Shown here: positions 1 to 8,872 of the stretch, piece by piece
Layout of the letters: every line of letters starts with the position of its first letter
Position numbering within the stretch: position 1 is the first letter of the stretch
Source of the DNA: Xanthomonas chitinilytica
GTDB taxonomy: Bacteria > Pseudomonadota > Gammaproteobacteria > Xanthomonadales > Xanthomonadaceae
Assembly: GCF_026107455.2 (NCBI RefSeq)
Contig: NZ_JAPCHY010000013.1
Location: 62,001 to 126,000 of the forward strand
Length of the DNA: 64,000 nt
Direction: 5' to 3'
Made by a program: the position numbers and the translations under genes
Notes under the pieces: model-generated
Told to the model about the DNA's origin: nothing
The model's database searches: none
What the model saw: the letters and a program-made list of their open reading frames with translations, nothing else

Positions 1-2
1 GC

Positions 3-185
3 ATCAAGCAGGGCAGCGACGGCGCCTTCGAGCACTTCTACGACGACATCGAGGGCTACAGCCACGAGGACGGCGTGCGCAACGTGCTGCGGGTCAAGCG
101 CTACACCATCGCCAATCCGCCGGCCGATGGCTCGTCCAACGCCTGGGTGCTGGACATGGTGGTGGAATCGGAAACGGTGAAGTAA
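3..185 (+). CDS. C-terminal end of an unidentified protein (partial)
   Basis: An open frame enters from the left edge and ends at TAA 183-185, giving the last 60 residues of a protein. The visible tail is mixed charged and hydrophobic and ends in ...VVESETVK. It has no membrane segment and no motif I recognise. Codon use with G/C in third positions matches the neighbours, which supports real coding. The gene is followed by a repeat-rich gap and then a convergent gene. I assign no function. Confidence 0.6.
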   Translation: MKQGSDGAFEHFYDDIEGYSHEDGVRNVLRVKRYTIANPPADGSSNAWVLDMVVESETVK

Positions 186-350
186 CGAGGCCGCCCGGCA
201 CGGGCTGCGGCCCCGTGCCGCGCATGCGCTGCGCCGGGGCGGCCGATGCGCCGGCAGCCGGTCTGGATCAAGGACCGGCCGCCGCCGGCCGCGCATGCTG
301 GATGCTCCCGCCACGGGGCCCGTCCGCGGCCCCCAGCCCCGCTTTCGACA

Positions 351-501
351 GGTTCTTCGCCCATCTGCGGGAGGGACAGGGCCTTGCTGCGGTCCGGAAA
401 GCTCGCGACTGACGTCGCTCCTACCGTGGGAGCGACGTCAGTCGCGAGCTTTCCGGATCAGGTCTCTGGAATGTATTCCCCCCGCAGATGGGCGAAGAGC
501 C
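351..501. repeat. Outer inverted repeat enclosing the REP hairpin
   Basis: Bases 351-371 and 481-501 are reverse complements at 20 of 21 positions (core CTTCGCCCATCTGCGGG). They enclose the REP palindrome at 393-457, so the region could form a long stem with a second stem at its tip. This is seen directly. Its role is unknown. Confidence 0.75.
393..457. repeat. REP-type perfect inverted repeat
   Basis: Arms of 29 bases at 393-421 and 429-457 are exact reverse complements around a 7-base loop. The core GGAGCGACGTCAGTCGCGA recurs at 22.4 and 52.0 kb in this window. Such elements are typical REP/BIME sequences of Xanthomonadaceae. Lying between convergent genes, it could also stop transcription from both sides. 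Confidence 0.9.
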
Positions 502-571
502 TTTTGATACCCACCTGTTCGACGCCCGCGACATCGCCCGCGCGCAGGCGCGGGCGAACCGGCCGGACGGC

Positions 572-1183
572 TCAACCCAGCGCGGGGTTGAGCGTATAGG
601 TGCCGTGGATGCCCGCCTCGGCCAGCACATGGCCCTGCATCGCCCGGTGCACGTCGGCGGCGGTGAAGCGCGGCGGCAGCTCCAGCCTGTCCACGTCCAG
701 CGCGAACAACCGGAAGAAATAGCGGTGCAGGCGCTCGTCGTTGAACGGCGGGTACGGGCCGTCGTAACCGAGGTAGTCGCCGGCCATGTCCGGGTTGCCG
801 GCGAACCAGCCGGTGTAGTCGTTGCTGCCCTGGCGCGAACCGGCCGGGCCGGCCGGCTGCTGCTTGCCGCGTACGGTGAAGCCGTCGCTGCAGCTGCCGG
901 CGGCGATCTCGCGCACGTCGCCGGGAATGTCGACCATCACCCAGTGCGAGAAGTCGCAGCGCGGCTGGTCGCGCGGGATGGTCACGTCGTCGCGACCCAC
1001 CAGTTCCGGCACGGTCGGCACGTCCGGGTCCACGCACAGCAGCGCGAACGAGCGGGTGCCTTCCGGCACCGCGCTCCAGGCCAGCTGCGGATTGCGGTTG
1101 CCGGCAAAGCCGTTGGCGTCGCCGGCGGCGAAGGCGGCCGCGATCGGCTGCCCGTTCTGGAAACTCTGGCTGCTCAGTTCCAT
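572..1183 (-). CDS. YbhB/YbcL-type phosphatidylethanolamine-binding-like protein
   Basis: The 203-residue protein belongs to the PEBP / Raf-kinase-inhibitor-like family, soluble ligand-binding proteins whose bacterial role is poorly known. Visible family marks are DPDVP (52-56), SHWVMVDIP (79-87), GPYPP (142-146) with HRYFF (153-157), and the late GIHGTY. There is no signal peptide, so it is probably cytoplasmic. The length is a little above the usual 150-180 residues because of a loop with VPELVGRDD. It starts 17 bases after the TPR/sulfotransferase gene, so the two are probably co-transcribed. The family call is firm; the substrate is unknown. Confidence 0.9.
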   Translation of the reverse strand: MELSSQSFQNGQPIAAAFAAGDANGFAGNRNPQLAWSAVPEGTRSFALLCVDPDVPTVPELVGRDDVTIPRDQPRCDFSHWVMVDIPGDVREIAAGSCSDGFTVRGKQQPAGPAGSRQGSNDYTGWFAGNPDMAGDYLGYDGPYPPFNDERLHRYFFRLFALDVDRLELPPRFTAADVHRAMQGHVLAEAGIHGTYTLNPALG

Positions 1184-1200
1184 CGATGCTCTCCTGCGGA

Positions 1201-3270
1201 TCAGACTTCGGGATAACCCAGCCGCACGGCCACCGGCGCCAGCCGCGAGAACGGCATCGCCAGCACCTGCGCAAAGTGGCGCCAGCGCCCGGAAGCCAGG
1301 CGCGGCAGGCCGACCGAGGGCGGCACCTGCACGGTGAAGCCGAGCGCCTGGCCCACGGCCTGGGCCACCGCCTGCGGATCGCTTTCGATGCCGTCCAGGC
1401 GCACCAGCCGGTGCGGGTACAGGTCCTGCTCGTGCAGCACCGCCACCTGCGCCAGCACGCCGGCCAGCCAGTTGGCCGCGTCGTTGACCGAGGTCACCGC
1501 CAGCGGCATCGGCGCACCGTAGGCCAGCCAGTCCAGCAGCATGTCGCGCGGGTCGCGCAGCGCGATCAGCAGCCGGCCTTCGGGCAGCTGCGGACGCAGC
1601 GCCTGCAGCAGGGTGTTGTCCCACCACAGCAGCCAGTCGATCATGTTGTCGTTGTCCAGGCCGCGGGCGGGCATGCGCTCGCGCCACTGCGCCACCAGCG
1701 TGGCCGGCTCCAGCGTGCCGGACGCCAGCGCATCGACCGTGGTGTATTTCTGGAAGGCATCGTCCGGCGGATTCGGGCCGAAGCGGTCGGCACGGAAGCG
1801 CGGGCTGACGCCCAGCACCGCCGCCACCCGTTCGACGCCGGCACCGGGGGCGCCCCACAGCAGCAGCGGCCGGGTCTGCATCTGCTCGCCGACCTCGGCC
1901 AGCGGCGGCCATTCCTGCGCCGCTTGTCCCTGCGGCGGCAGCGGCAAGCGGTTGGGCGCCTGCTCGCGGTGGAACGCCAGCCAGCTGCTGACCGCCTCGG
2001 ACTGGCACCCGGCGCGGTCCTGTACCAGCCCCAGCCACTGCTGCAGTTCCGGCCGCACCTGCTCCGGCGCGGCCTCGATCAGCTTCTCCACATGCTTGAC
2101 CGCGGCCGGCGGGTCGCGCAGCAGCAGCGCATCGACGATGCGCTGTTCGCCGCTGATGCGGCCCGGCTCCAGCGCGACGATGCGCCGCGCCACCGCTTCG
2201 GCGGCGGCGGGGTCGTCGCGCATGTCGCTGATGCGCATCTGCGCTTCCAGCGCCGGCAGGTGCTCGGGCATCGCCGCCACCCAGCGTTCGATCACCGCCA
2301 GCGCCTGTTCGCTGCCGACCGGCTCCACCGCCAGCCGCGCCAGCCACAGCTCGTGCACGTCGGTCGTGGTCGCCAGCGCCGCATCCAGGGTGCCGCGGGC
2401 ATCGTCGGCCGCGCCCAGGCGCTCCCAGGCGATCAACGCGGCCTGCAGGCTGCGGCGATCCTCCGGCGCTGCCGCCAGTACCGGCCGCAGATGCTCCAGC
2501 GCTTCGGCCGGACGCCCGGCCTGCAGCTGGAACTCGCCGGCCAGCCGCCGCATCGCCGGGACGTCGCCGGCCGGATCGGCCAGCACGTGGCCCATCGCCT
2601 CGATGGCTTCTTCGATGTGGCCCTGGCGCTGCGCCAGCTGCGCGACCAGCGCCCACAGCGTGGTCGCGGCCACCGGCGCCAGTTCGATCACGCGGCGGAA
2701 GGCGCGCTCGGCGAAGGCCAGGTGCTGCTTGTGCAGGTAGGCGAAGCCGAGCGCGTACAGCACGCGCGGGTCGTCGGGCAGCTGCTCGCTGGCCGCCGAC
2801 AGCAGCGCCAGCGCACGGTCGGCATCGCCGCGGCGCAGCGCCAGCAGGCCGTCGATGGTGGCCAGCTGGGCATGGTCGGGTTCGAGCCGGGCGGCGGTGC
2901 GGCTGAGCCGCTCGGCCTCCTCCAGGTCGCCGCGGGCCAGCGCCAGGTGCGCCTGCATCAGGTAGGCGCTGAACTGGTTGGGGTCCAGCTCGGTGCTGCG
3001 CGCCAGCGCCGAATCGGCGTCCTGCAGCTGGCGTGCGGCCAGCAGCAGGCCGGCGCGCTGCAGGTGCAGGTCGGCGTCTTCCGGGGCCAGCGCCAGCGCC
3101 TGCTCGAGGCTGGCCAGTGCCGCCGGGTGCTGGCCCTGCTGCTGCAATGCCAGCGCCAGCCAGCGATGCGCCTGCGGCAGCTGCGGTTCCGTCTCGACCC
3201 ACTGGCGGGCCAGCGTCACGGCGTCTTCGGCTGCATTGCGACGCAGGGCTTCGATGATCTTGTCTTGCAT
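1201..3270 (-). CDS. TPR-repeat protein with C-terminal sulfotransferase-like domain
   Basis: The 689-residue protein has about 430 N-terminal residues of tetratricopeptide repeats (alternating A/L helices with repeated LAPEDADLH, LEPDHAQL and DDPRVLYALG signatures). A linker and a domain from about residue 445 follow. That domain holds a P-loop-like LLLWGAPGAGVERV and a later LIALRDPRDMLLDW. The R-D-P-R-D element resembles the 3'-phosphate-binding motif of PAPS sulfotransferases, and TPR-sulfotransferase fusions are known. No signal peptide is seen. The P-loop is not canonical, so activity is uncertain and it may be a scaffold. It precedes the PEBP-like gene by 17 bases. Confidence 0.8.
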   Translation of the reverse strand: MQDKIIEALRRNAAEDAVTLARQWVETEPQLPQAHRWLALALQQQGQHPAALASLEQALALAPEDADLHLQRAGLLLAARQLQDADSALARSTELDPNQFSAYLMQAHLALARGDLEEAERLSRTAARLEPDHAQLATIDGLLALRRGDADRALALLSAASEQLPDDPRVLYALGFAYLHKQHLAFAERAFRRVIELAPVAATTLWALVAQLAQRQGHIEEAIEAMGHVLADPAGDVPAMRRLAGEFQLQAGRPAEALEHLRPVLAAAPEDRRSLQAALIAWERLGAADDARGTLDAALATTTDVHELWLARLAVEPVGSEQALAVIERWVAAMPEHLPALEAQMRISDMRDDPAAAEAVARRIVALEPGRISGEQRIVDALLLRDPPAAVKHVEKLIEAAPEQVRPELQQWLGLVQDRAGCQSEAVSSWLAFHREQAPNRLPLPPQGQAAQEWPPLAEVGEQMQTRPLLLWGAPGAGVERVAAVLGVSPRFRADRFGPNPPDDAFQKYTTVDALASGTLEPATLVAQWRERMPARGLDNDNMIDWLLWWDNTLLQALRPQLPEGRLLIALRDPRDMLLDWLAYGAPMPLAVTSVNDAANWLAGVLAQVAVLHEQDLYPHRLVRLDGIESDPQAVAQAVGQALGFTVQVPPSVGLPRLASGRWRHFAQVLAMPFSRLAPVAVRLGYPEV

Positions 3271-3328
3271 GGCGGTCCGGCTTCAGGGCAAACCGGCATT
3301 GTAGCCGCCGCACCGGGGAGTGCCGGCG

Positions 3329-4330
3329 TCAGCGCGCGACCACCGCCGCCAGCCGCTCGGCCACCCAGCGCTCGGCGAAACCGTCGCCGCGGGCGTTCTC
3401 CAGGAAGCCGCAGTGCCCGCCCCAGGGCGCGATCTCCAGCCGCGCATCGTCCGGCAGGCGCCAATTCTCGAAGGTGGCGAACGGGATCACCGGATCGTCC
3501 TGCGCCATCAGGATGTCGGCCGGCACCTGCAGGCCGGCCAGGCGTTCGCCGGCGATCGAATAGCCGTCGAAGTAGGCCTGCAGCGATTCGAACTCGGTGT
3601 GCCGCTCGACCAGCCAGCCGGTCAGCGCGCGGATGTCGAGCCTGAGCACCGCGTCGTCGCACTCGGCCAGTTCCGGGAACAGCTCGCGCTTGCGCCGCAG
3701 CGAGCCGGCCCACTTGCGGCGGAAATACCAGTCGTACATCGCCGGCCCGCGCTCGATGCTGTCCATCGTCACCGCCGGGTCCAGCACCGGGCATACCGAG
3801 GCCACCTTCTGCAGCGGCACCCCGGCGGCCGGCGCGCGCAGCGCCAGCCGCAGCGCGAAGTTGCCGCCCAGCGAATAGCCGGCCGCCAGCAGCGGCAACT
3901 GCGGGAAGCGCCGGGCCACGTCGCCGGCGGCATGCACCACTTCGTCGATGCGGTTGGAGTGGAAGATGCCGGGGTTGAGGTGGTGGGTATCGCCATGGTC
4001 GCGGAAGTTCAGCCGCACCACGTCGAAGCCGCGCGCCAGCATCTGCGCCGCGGTCATGCGCATGTAGCTGGATTCGGCGCTGCCTTCCCAGCCGTGCAGC
4101 AGCAGTGCCATGCCCCGCGGGTCGCGGCCGTCGACGCGGCTGTGCCAGCCCTGCAGGCGCACGCCGTCGCCGCCGTCCAGGATCAGTTCGGAAGTGATCG
4201 CGCCGCTATCGGCCAGCAGGCGTTCGCCGCGGCGCCGGCGCACCGCGCTGGAACCCAGCATCGACTGCAGGTGCGGATTGCGCAGCCAGCGCGGCGGGCG
4301 GTAGTCGGCGGCGGTCAGCATGGGCGGCAT
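3329..4330 (-). CDS. YheT-family alpha/beta hydrolase
   Basis: This is a 333-residue serine hydrolase of the YheT/UPF0017 family. The N-terminal RPPRWLRNPHLQSM is characteristic. The oxyanion region is LLLHGWEGS (77-85), the nucleophile elbow GYSLGG puts the serine at 153, the acid is in AQDDP (about 278), and the histidine is in GGHCGF (H306). No signal peptide is present. Substrates of this family are mostly undefined esters, possibly lipids. It follows a PlsC-like acyltransferase gene by 45 bases on the same strand, which fits a lipid context. The start ATG at 4330 gives the usual family length. Confidence 0.92.
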   Translation of the reverse strand: MPPMLTAADYRPPRWLRNPHLQSMLGSSAVRRRRGERLLADSGAITSELILDGGDGVRLQGWHSRVDGRDPRGMALLLHGWEGSAESSYMRMTAAQMLARGFDVVRLNFRDHGDTHHLNPGIFHSNRIDEVVHAAGDVARRFPQLPLLAAGYSLGGNFALRLALRAPAAGVPLQKVASVCPVLDPAVTMDSIERGPAMYDWYFRRKWAGSLRRKRELFPELAECDDAVLRLDIRALTGWLVERHTEFESLQAYFDGYSIAGERLAGLQVPADILMAQDDPVIPFATFENWRLPDDARLEIAPWGGHCGFLENARGDGFAERWVAERLAAVVAR

Positions 4331-4375
4331 GCTCCGCGCGCGGTTCGGGCGAGGGCGTGAAGAACCGCCATCGCC

Positions 4376-5167
4376 TCACCCGCCGGTCATGGCGGCGACG
4401 ATGCGCGCGCGCGAGGTCTCGGCGATACGGCGGCGGCCTTCCAGATCGTGGCTGGCGATCGGCTCGAGAAAATGCACTTCGGCACGGCGGGCCGGCTCGC
4501 CCAGCAGGCGCAGGAAGTTGCCGAAGAAGCTTTCGCCGGGGCCGAACGCGACCACGGTCTGGGCGGCGCCGCGTTCGCCGTAGCGCAGCGCCACCGGCTG
4601 CACCGGCACCCCGGCCTCGACCGCGGCCTGGAAGATCCGCGCATGGAACGGGCCGACCTCGTGGCCGCCGCGGGTGCGGCCTTCCGGGAACACCCCTACC
4701 GCCTTGCCTTCGCGCAGGCGCACCAGCATCTCCTGCAGCACCCCGCCCAGCGATTCGGTGCTGCCGCGCTGGTGGAAGATGGTCTGTCCGCGCGCGGCCA
4801 GCCAGCCGACCACCGGCCAGCCGGCGATCTCGCGCTTGGCGACGAAGCCCATCATCTTCTGGCTGTGCAGCATCTCGATGTCGACCCAGCTGACATGGTT
4901 GGCGACGAACAGCACCGCCCCGTCCAGCGGCCGGCCGTAGCGGTGCAGGCGGAAGCCGAAGATCCACATCAGTCCGCCGGACCAGCAGCGCACCGCGCGG
5001 TACTCCAGCCGTTCGCCGGCCACGCGCATTCCGCCCCACGGCGGCAGCATCGCCAGCAGGGTCAACGGCAGGAACAGCAGGAGGTGGATCAGCAACAGCG
5101 GAACGCGGTACAGGTAGCGGAACACACGCGCCACGCCGCCACGGGAGGCGGGAGAGGGGGAAGTCAT
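4376..5167 (-). CDS. 1-acyl-sn-glycerol-3-phosphate acyltransferase family (PlsC-like)
   Basis: The 263-residue membrane-bound acyltransferase has a hydrophobic segment at about 20-45, the catalytic block NHVSWVD (90-96, NHxxxxD) and the glycerophosphate-binding FPEGRT (160-165). Enzymes of this family put a second acyl chain on lysophosphatidic acid at the inner membrane. More distant members acylate ornithine lipids or other lysolipids. The sequence does not say which. It lies upstream of the YheT hydrolase in the same direction. Confidence 0.9.
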   Translation of the reverse strand: MTSPSPASRGGVARVFRYLYRVPLLLIHLLLFLPLTLLAMLPPWGGMRVAGERLEYRAVRCWSGGLMWIFGFRLHRYGRPLDGAVLFVANHVSWVDIEMLHSQKMMGFVAKREIAGWPVVGWLAARGQTIFHQRGSTESLGGVLQEMLVRLREGKAVGVFPEGRTRGGHEVGPFHARIFQAAVEAGVPVQPVALRYGERGAAQTVVAFGPGESFFGNFLRLLGEPARRAEVHFLEPIASHDLEGRRRIAETSRARIVAAMTGG

Positions 5168-5323
5168 CCGCGCACGATACCGGATGCTCCGCCTTGCCGG
5201 CTAGCGGCGCGATGATGCCGTCCCGGCGTCATCGCCAGCCGGCGCGCAAGGCACCATGCCGGTGCCGTCGCCGGCCATGCCCGCACGGCACGAAGGGCCG
5301 CCCGGCCGGCGCCCAGGCGGAGC

Positions 5324-5761
5324 TCAGCTGCCCACCGCCAGCGGCACCACGGCCAGGGTCAGGCGCGAGACGCAGACCGGCTTGCCGGCTTCGTTCTCGA
5401 TGCCGATCTCCCACACCTGGGTGCTGCGGCCCACGTGCAGCGCGCGCGCGGTGCCCACGACCACGCCGGCGCGCACCGCACGCAGGTGGTTGGCATTGAT
5501 CTCCAGTCCCACGCAGACGTGGCTGGCCGGGTCCACGCACAGGTTGCCGGCGCTGCTGCCCAGGGTCTCGGCCAGCACCACCGAGGCGCCGCCATGCAGC
5601 AGGCCGTAGGGCTGCCGGGTGCGCGCATCCACCGGCATCGTCGCCCGCAGCCAGTCGTCGCCGGCACCGGTGAAGACGATGCCCAGGTGCTCGATCAGGG
5701 TGCCGCGGCCGAGCGCGTTGAGCGAATCGATATCGACGGGCTGGCGGAAGACCTGGGACAT
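5324..5761 (-). CDS. Hotdog-fold thioesterase (YdiI/EntH type)
   Basis: This is a 145-residue hotdog thioesterase. The stretch PYGLLHGGASVVLAETLGS contains the usual HGG and the catalytic glutamate (H56, E65), as in the DHNA-CoA / enterobactin-proofreading thioesterases YdiI and EntH. It would hydrolyse acyl-CoA or aryl-CoA thioesters in the cytoplasm. No siderophore or menaquinone gene is nearby, so the physiological substrate stays open. It follows the phospholipase-D gene by 43 bases on the same strand. Confidence 0.9.
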   Translation of the reverse strand: MSQVFRQPVDIDSLNALGRGTLIEHLGIVFTGAGDDWLRATMPVDARTRQPYGLLHGGASVVLAETLGSSAGNLCVDPASHVCVGLEINANHLRAVRAGVVVGTARALHVGRSTQVWEIGIENEAGKPVCVSRLTLAVVPLAVGS

Positions 5762-5804
5762 GGCGGGAACTCGCAGGAAAAAAGGAGGGCGGGGCGGACG
5801 GCGG

Positions 5805-7772
5805 CTAGAGGATCGGCACCAGGCCGGCGCCGAACGCGGTCAGCATCCGCACCAGCAGCCACTTGGGGCCGAGGTTGACCTCGGGGAAATCGCCGACCGC
5901 GGTGTAGCACTTGAAGAAACCCGGATCCTGCCGCCGCAGCGGCTCGGGGCAGTCCTCGCCGGGCTGGAATTCGTAGTCGGTGGCGTAGCGCCACGGCCAG
6001 AAGTCCAGCACCGGCAGCGCTTCGGAGGCTTTGCCGACGCTGTAGTTCAGGCCCGACAGCACCGGTGGCTTCTGCCGCGGCGCCACCGTCCACGAGTTCT
6101 CCGGGGCGATGTCGCGCTCGATGCTGCGCGCCAGCGCCTCGGCGAAGGCCGGGTCGTCGATGACCACCATGCCCTCGGTGTTGTAGTTCTCGCTGCGCGG
6201 GTCGAAGTTGTGGGTGCCGATCACGCCGACCCGCCGGTCCACCACCAGCGACTTGGCGTGCAGGCCCATGCGCGCGCCCTTGCGCGTCACCGGCAGCGGC
6301 CGGTTGACCGCCTTGCTGCCCAGGAACGAAGGCCGGGTCTCGGTGCGCAGCACGTCGCGCTCGACCTCGCTGCCGCCGGGCCGGCGCCCGCTGCCGCTGC
6401 CATGGGCGTTGCTGCCGGCCGCGCTGCCGCCGATCAGCCGGTTGCGCCTGCCGTCGCCGCCGCCCTCGGCGGCCAGCGGCGCCGGCAGCAGGTTGGCGTA
6501 GTCCACCGGCGCGTCCAGCGGGAACGGTTTGTATTCGTAGATGTTGAAGCCCAGCTCGCGCATGTTGCGGCGCTTGTACTTGTAGGACAGCGCGTAGACG
6601 ATCGGGTTGTCGGTGGCGGCCAGGCTGTTGGTCGACACCACCACCCGCGGCGGCTCGGGGCGCTGGCGCAGGTCGCGGAACAGCTGCTGGGCGGCCTTGG
6701 ACAACACCAGGTACGGGGTCTGCAGCAGCACTTCCTGCTCGGCGCCGGCGATCAGCGCATCCAGCCGCAGTTCCATGTCCTGCGATCCGGCCGGCACCGC
6801 CGAGCGGTCGCGCCGGTGCTTGCGCGGCGGGTCGGCGATGTAGTTGACCGAGCGCACCGGCAGCGCGGTATCGACGAACGCGCGCTCGACGAACGCGCTG
6901 TCGCTGGCCTCGGCGCTGACCCGCTCGATCCGCTCCGGGCGCAGGAACGCCGGTGCCGGCAGCGCCGGTACGCCCTCGCGCAGCAGGACCCGGCCAACGT
7001 CGTTCAGGCGCTCGGCCGGCACGCTGCGCCGCGCCTCCCAGAACGCGTCGAAGCTGGCGGCCATCTGCCGCACCTCCGGCCCGGCCACCACCACGTCGCG
7101 GTCGCGGAAGTTGTATTCGCTGTCCCAGTCGTAATAGTCGTCCTGGTAGTTGCGCCCGCCGACCACGCCCAGCGCGTCGTCGATCACCAGCAGCTTGTTG
7201 TGCATGCGCTGGTTGAAGCGGCGGAAGCAGCACAGCACGCTGCCGGCGTAGTCGAAGTAGTTCAGCCGCGCCTTGCCGAAGGTGGGGTTGTACACGCGCA
7301 ACGCGAAGTTCTCGTGGGCGCCGGCCAGCGCGCCGAGGATCTGCAGGTCCGAGATCGCCGACAGCTGGTCGATCAGCACCCGCACCCGCACCCCGCGGCG
7401 GGCGGCGGCCAGCAGTTCGTCGATGACCAGCCGCGCGCTGTCGTCCTTGTCGAAGATGTAGGTCTGCAGGTCGATGCTGCGGGTGGCGCTGCGGATCAGG
7501 TTCAGCCGCGCCACCAGCGACAGCTCGCCCTCGTCGAGGATGGTGGCGTAGTGCTGCGGCGCCGTTTCCGTGGATTCGGCGAAGGCGCGGCCGCCGAGCG
7601 CGCGCAGCGGCGAATCCAGCGCGCAGCGGTCCGGCTGCCGGCAGTCGACCGCGCTGTCGCGCGCCTGCACGGCGATGGCCGTGGCGCGGTCGCGCTCGAT
7701 ATTGGACAGCGACGCGCAGCCACTGCCCAGCACCAGCATCGCCAGTACCAGCAAACGCAACAACGGATTCAC
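5805..7772 (-). CDS. Phospholipase-D-family lipoprotein, ClsC-like
   Basis: The 655-residue protein begins with a lipoprotein signal ending in LGSGC (Cys19). It has two phospholipase-D catalytic motifs: HNKLLVID (191-198) and HAKSLVVD (505-512), each followed by a GG or GT-N motif (GGRNYQDD, GTHNFDPR). Cardiolipin synthases of the ClsC type have this two-HKD layout and make cardiolipin from phosphatidylglycerol and phosphatidylethanolamine. A lipobox suggests attachment to an envelope membrane. Residues 432-470 are a low-complexity Gly/Ser/Arg insert. Its first four bases overlap the end of the YceI gene, so the two form an operon. Confidence 0.88.
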   Translation of the reverse strand: MNPLLRLLVLAMLVLGSGCASLSNIERDRATAIAVQARDSAVDCRQPDRCALDSPLRALGGRAFAESTETAPQHYATILDEGELSLVARLNLIRSATRSIDLQTYIFDKDDSARLVIDELLAAARRGVRVRVLIDQLSAISDLQILGALAGAHENFALRVYNPTFGKARLNYFDYAGSVLCCFRRFNQRMHNKLLVIDDALGVVGGRNYQDDYYDWDSEYNFRDRDVVVAGPEVRQMAASFDAFWEARRSVPAERLNDVGRVLLREGVPALPAPAFLRPERIERVSAEASDSAFVERAFVDTALPVRSVNYIADPPRKHRRDRSAVPAGSQDMELRLDALIAGAEQEVLLQTPYLVLSKAAQQLFRDLRQRPEPPRVVVSTNSLAATDNPIVYALSYKYKRRNMRELGFNIYEYKPFPLDAPVDYANLLPAPLAAEGGGDGRRNRLIGGSAAGSNAHGSGSGRRPGGSEVERDVLRTETRPSFLGSKAVNRPLPVTRKGARMGLHAKSLVVDRRVGVIGTHNFDPRSENYNTEGMVVIDDPAFAEALARSIERDIAPENSWTVAPRQKPPVLSGLNYSVGKASEALPVLDFWPWRYATDYEFQPGEDCPEPLRRQDPGFFKCYTAVGDFPEVNLGPKWLLVRMLTAFGAGLVPIL

Positions 7773-8338
7773 GGTGTCGGCGCCCCGCTCAGGCGTCCAC
7801 GCAATACAAAAGTCACTCGATCACTCAGGGCTATTTGCCAGCCGTCCATGCCATAGCGCCCTCGCAGGACGGTACCGCGGCTGATCACGTCGCAATCATA
7901 GCCGGGACGGGCGCATTGCGGCGGCATCACCCGCAGCGTCTCGCGGTGGCTGATACCGCGCAGGGTCAAGGTGCCCTCGAGGTCGCCACCGCGCTCCACC
8001 AGTCCCGGCACATAGGGCAGCGAGTCGAATTCCACCACCGGATAGCGGCGCACGTCGAAGAAGTCCTCGCCGCGCATCCAGGCGGTATAGCGCGGCTTGT
8101 CGGGGATTTCGACGTATTCGCTGAACATCCGCAACCGCACCTGGTGGCGGCCGTCGGGCAACACCTCGATGCGGCCCTCGAAATGCGGGAACAGGCCTTC
8201 GATCCGCTGGCCGAAGCGGGTACGGATCTCGAAGCCGAAGCGCGAATGCGCCGGGTCCAGCGGGTAGTGCGACTGCGCGCCGGCCGGCGCCAATGCCAGC
8301 AGCAGGACCAGCAGCAGCCCGCCTCGGATCGCGGACAT
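7769..8338 (-). CDS. YceI-family periplasmic lipid-binding-like protein
   Basis: The 189-residue protein has a Sec signal (LLLVLLLALAPAGAQS) followed by the YceI start YPLDPAHSRFGFEI. Further family traits are the FFDVRRYPVVEFDS strand and a TLTLRGISHRETL strand. YceI proteins are beta-barrel carriers of polyprenyl chains or fatty acids in the periplasm. It reads into the phospholipase-D gene with an ATGA overlap (7769-7772), which suggests a shared envelope-lipid function. I chose ATG 8338 because the signal peptide starts there. Confidence 0.92.
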   Translation of the reverse strand: MSAIRGGLLLVLLLALAPAGAQSHYPLDPAHSRFGFEIRTRFGQRIEGLFPHFEGRIEVLPDGRHQVRLRMFSEYVEIPDKPRYTAWMRGEDFFDVRRYPVVEFDSLPYVPGLVERGGDLEGTLTLRGISHRETLRVMPPQCARPGYDCDVISRGTVLRGRYGMDGWQIALSDRVTFVLRGRLSGAPTP

Positions 8339-8377
8339 GGGACCGGGACGCGCCCTAGCCGGCAACCGGTGGCATGG

Positions 8378-8854
8378 CTACGGCCACCAGAAGGCGGTCA
8401 GGCGCGCGATCCCCGGCTCGATGGCCGCGGTCATCGGCAATGCGAGCAGCGCCACCGAGGCGGTGGGCATGCCGCGGTAGTCGCCGGTCTGGCCGCTGTG
8501 CATCAACGCCGCCAGCCGCTCCAGGCCGGGGTTGTGGCCCACCAGCAGCAGCCGTTCGACCTCGCGGTGGTCGTCCACCAGCGCCGCCAGGGTGCCCGGG
8601 GTGGCGTCGTAGATGCGCCCCTCCAGCCGTTGTTCGACGTAGCCGGTCAGCTCCAGCACCGCCTCCAGGGTCTCGCGCGCGCGCCGTGCCGGCGAGCACA
8701 GCACCCGGTCCGGTATCAGCCGCTGCTCCATCAGCCAGCGGCCGGCGGCCTCGGCTTCGGCCAGTCCGTGCGGGGACAGCGGCCGGTCGATATCGGCCTG
8801 GCCGGTATCGGCCGGTTCGGCATGGGCATGGCGCAGCAGGATCAGTTCACGCAT
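8378..8854 (-). CDS. sixA: Phosphohistidine phosphatase SixA
   Basis: This is a 158-residue histidine phosphatase with the catalytic RHAHAE (R8, H9), the second-arginine block SPARRARETLEA (54-65) and the second histidine in VGHNPGLE (H107). The short, lid-less form matches SixA, which removes phosphate from histidine phosphotransfer proteins in E. coli. It is cytoplasmic. It sits 18 bases downstream of the ParA-like gene. No phosphorelay gene is in the window. Confidence 0.9.
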   Translation of the reverse strand: MRELILLRHAHAEPADTGQADIDRPLSPHGLAEAEAAGRWLMEQRLIPDRVLCSPARRARETLEAVLELTGYVEQRLEGRIYDATPGTLAALVDDHREVERLLLVGHNPGLERLAALMHSGQTGDYRGMPTASVALLALPMTAAIEPGIARLTAFWWP

Positions 8855-8872
8855 GGTCGGCTTCTACTCCTG

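Larger units (their letters stand above)
186..571. other. Intergenic gap filled by a nested inverted repeat
   Basis: This 386-base stretch lies between two convergent genes. I see no credible gene. Its middle is taken up by a two-layer inverted repeat (separate entries). The first 160 bases are plain GC-rich sequence. Confidence 0.6.

Noticed and set aside
1186-3645. Plus-strand frame of 819 codons opposite the TPR/sulfotransferase gene
   Set aside because: It is a His/Arg/Gln-rich shadow. The minus-strand protein has clear TPR repeats.
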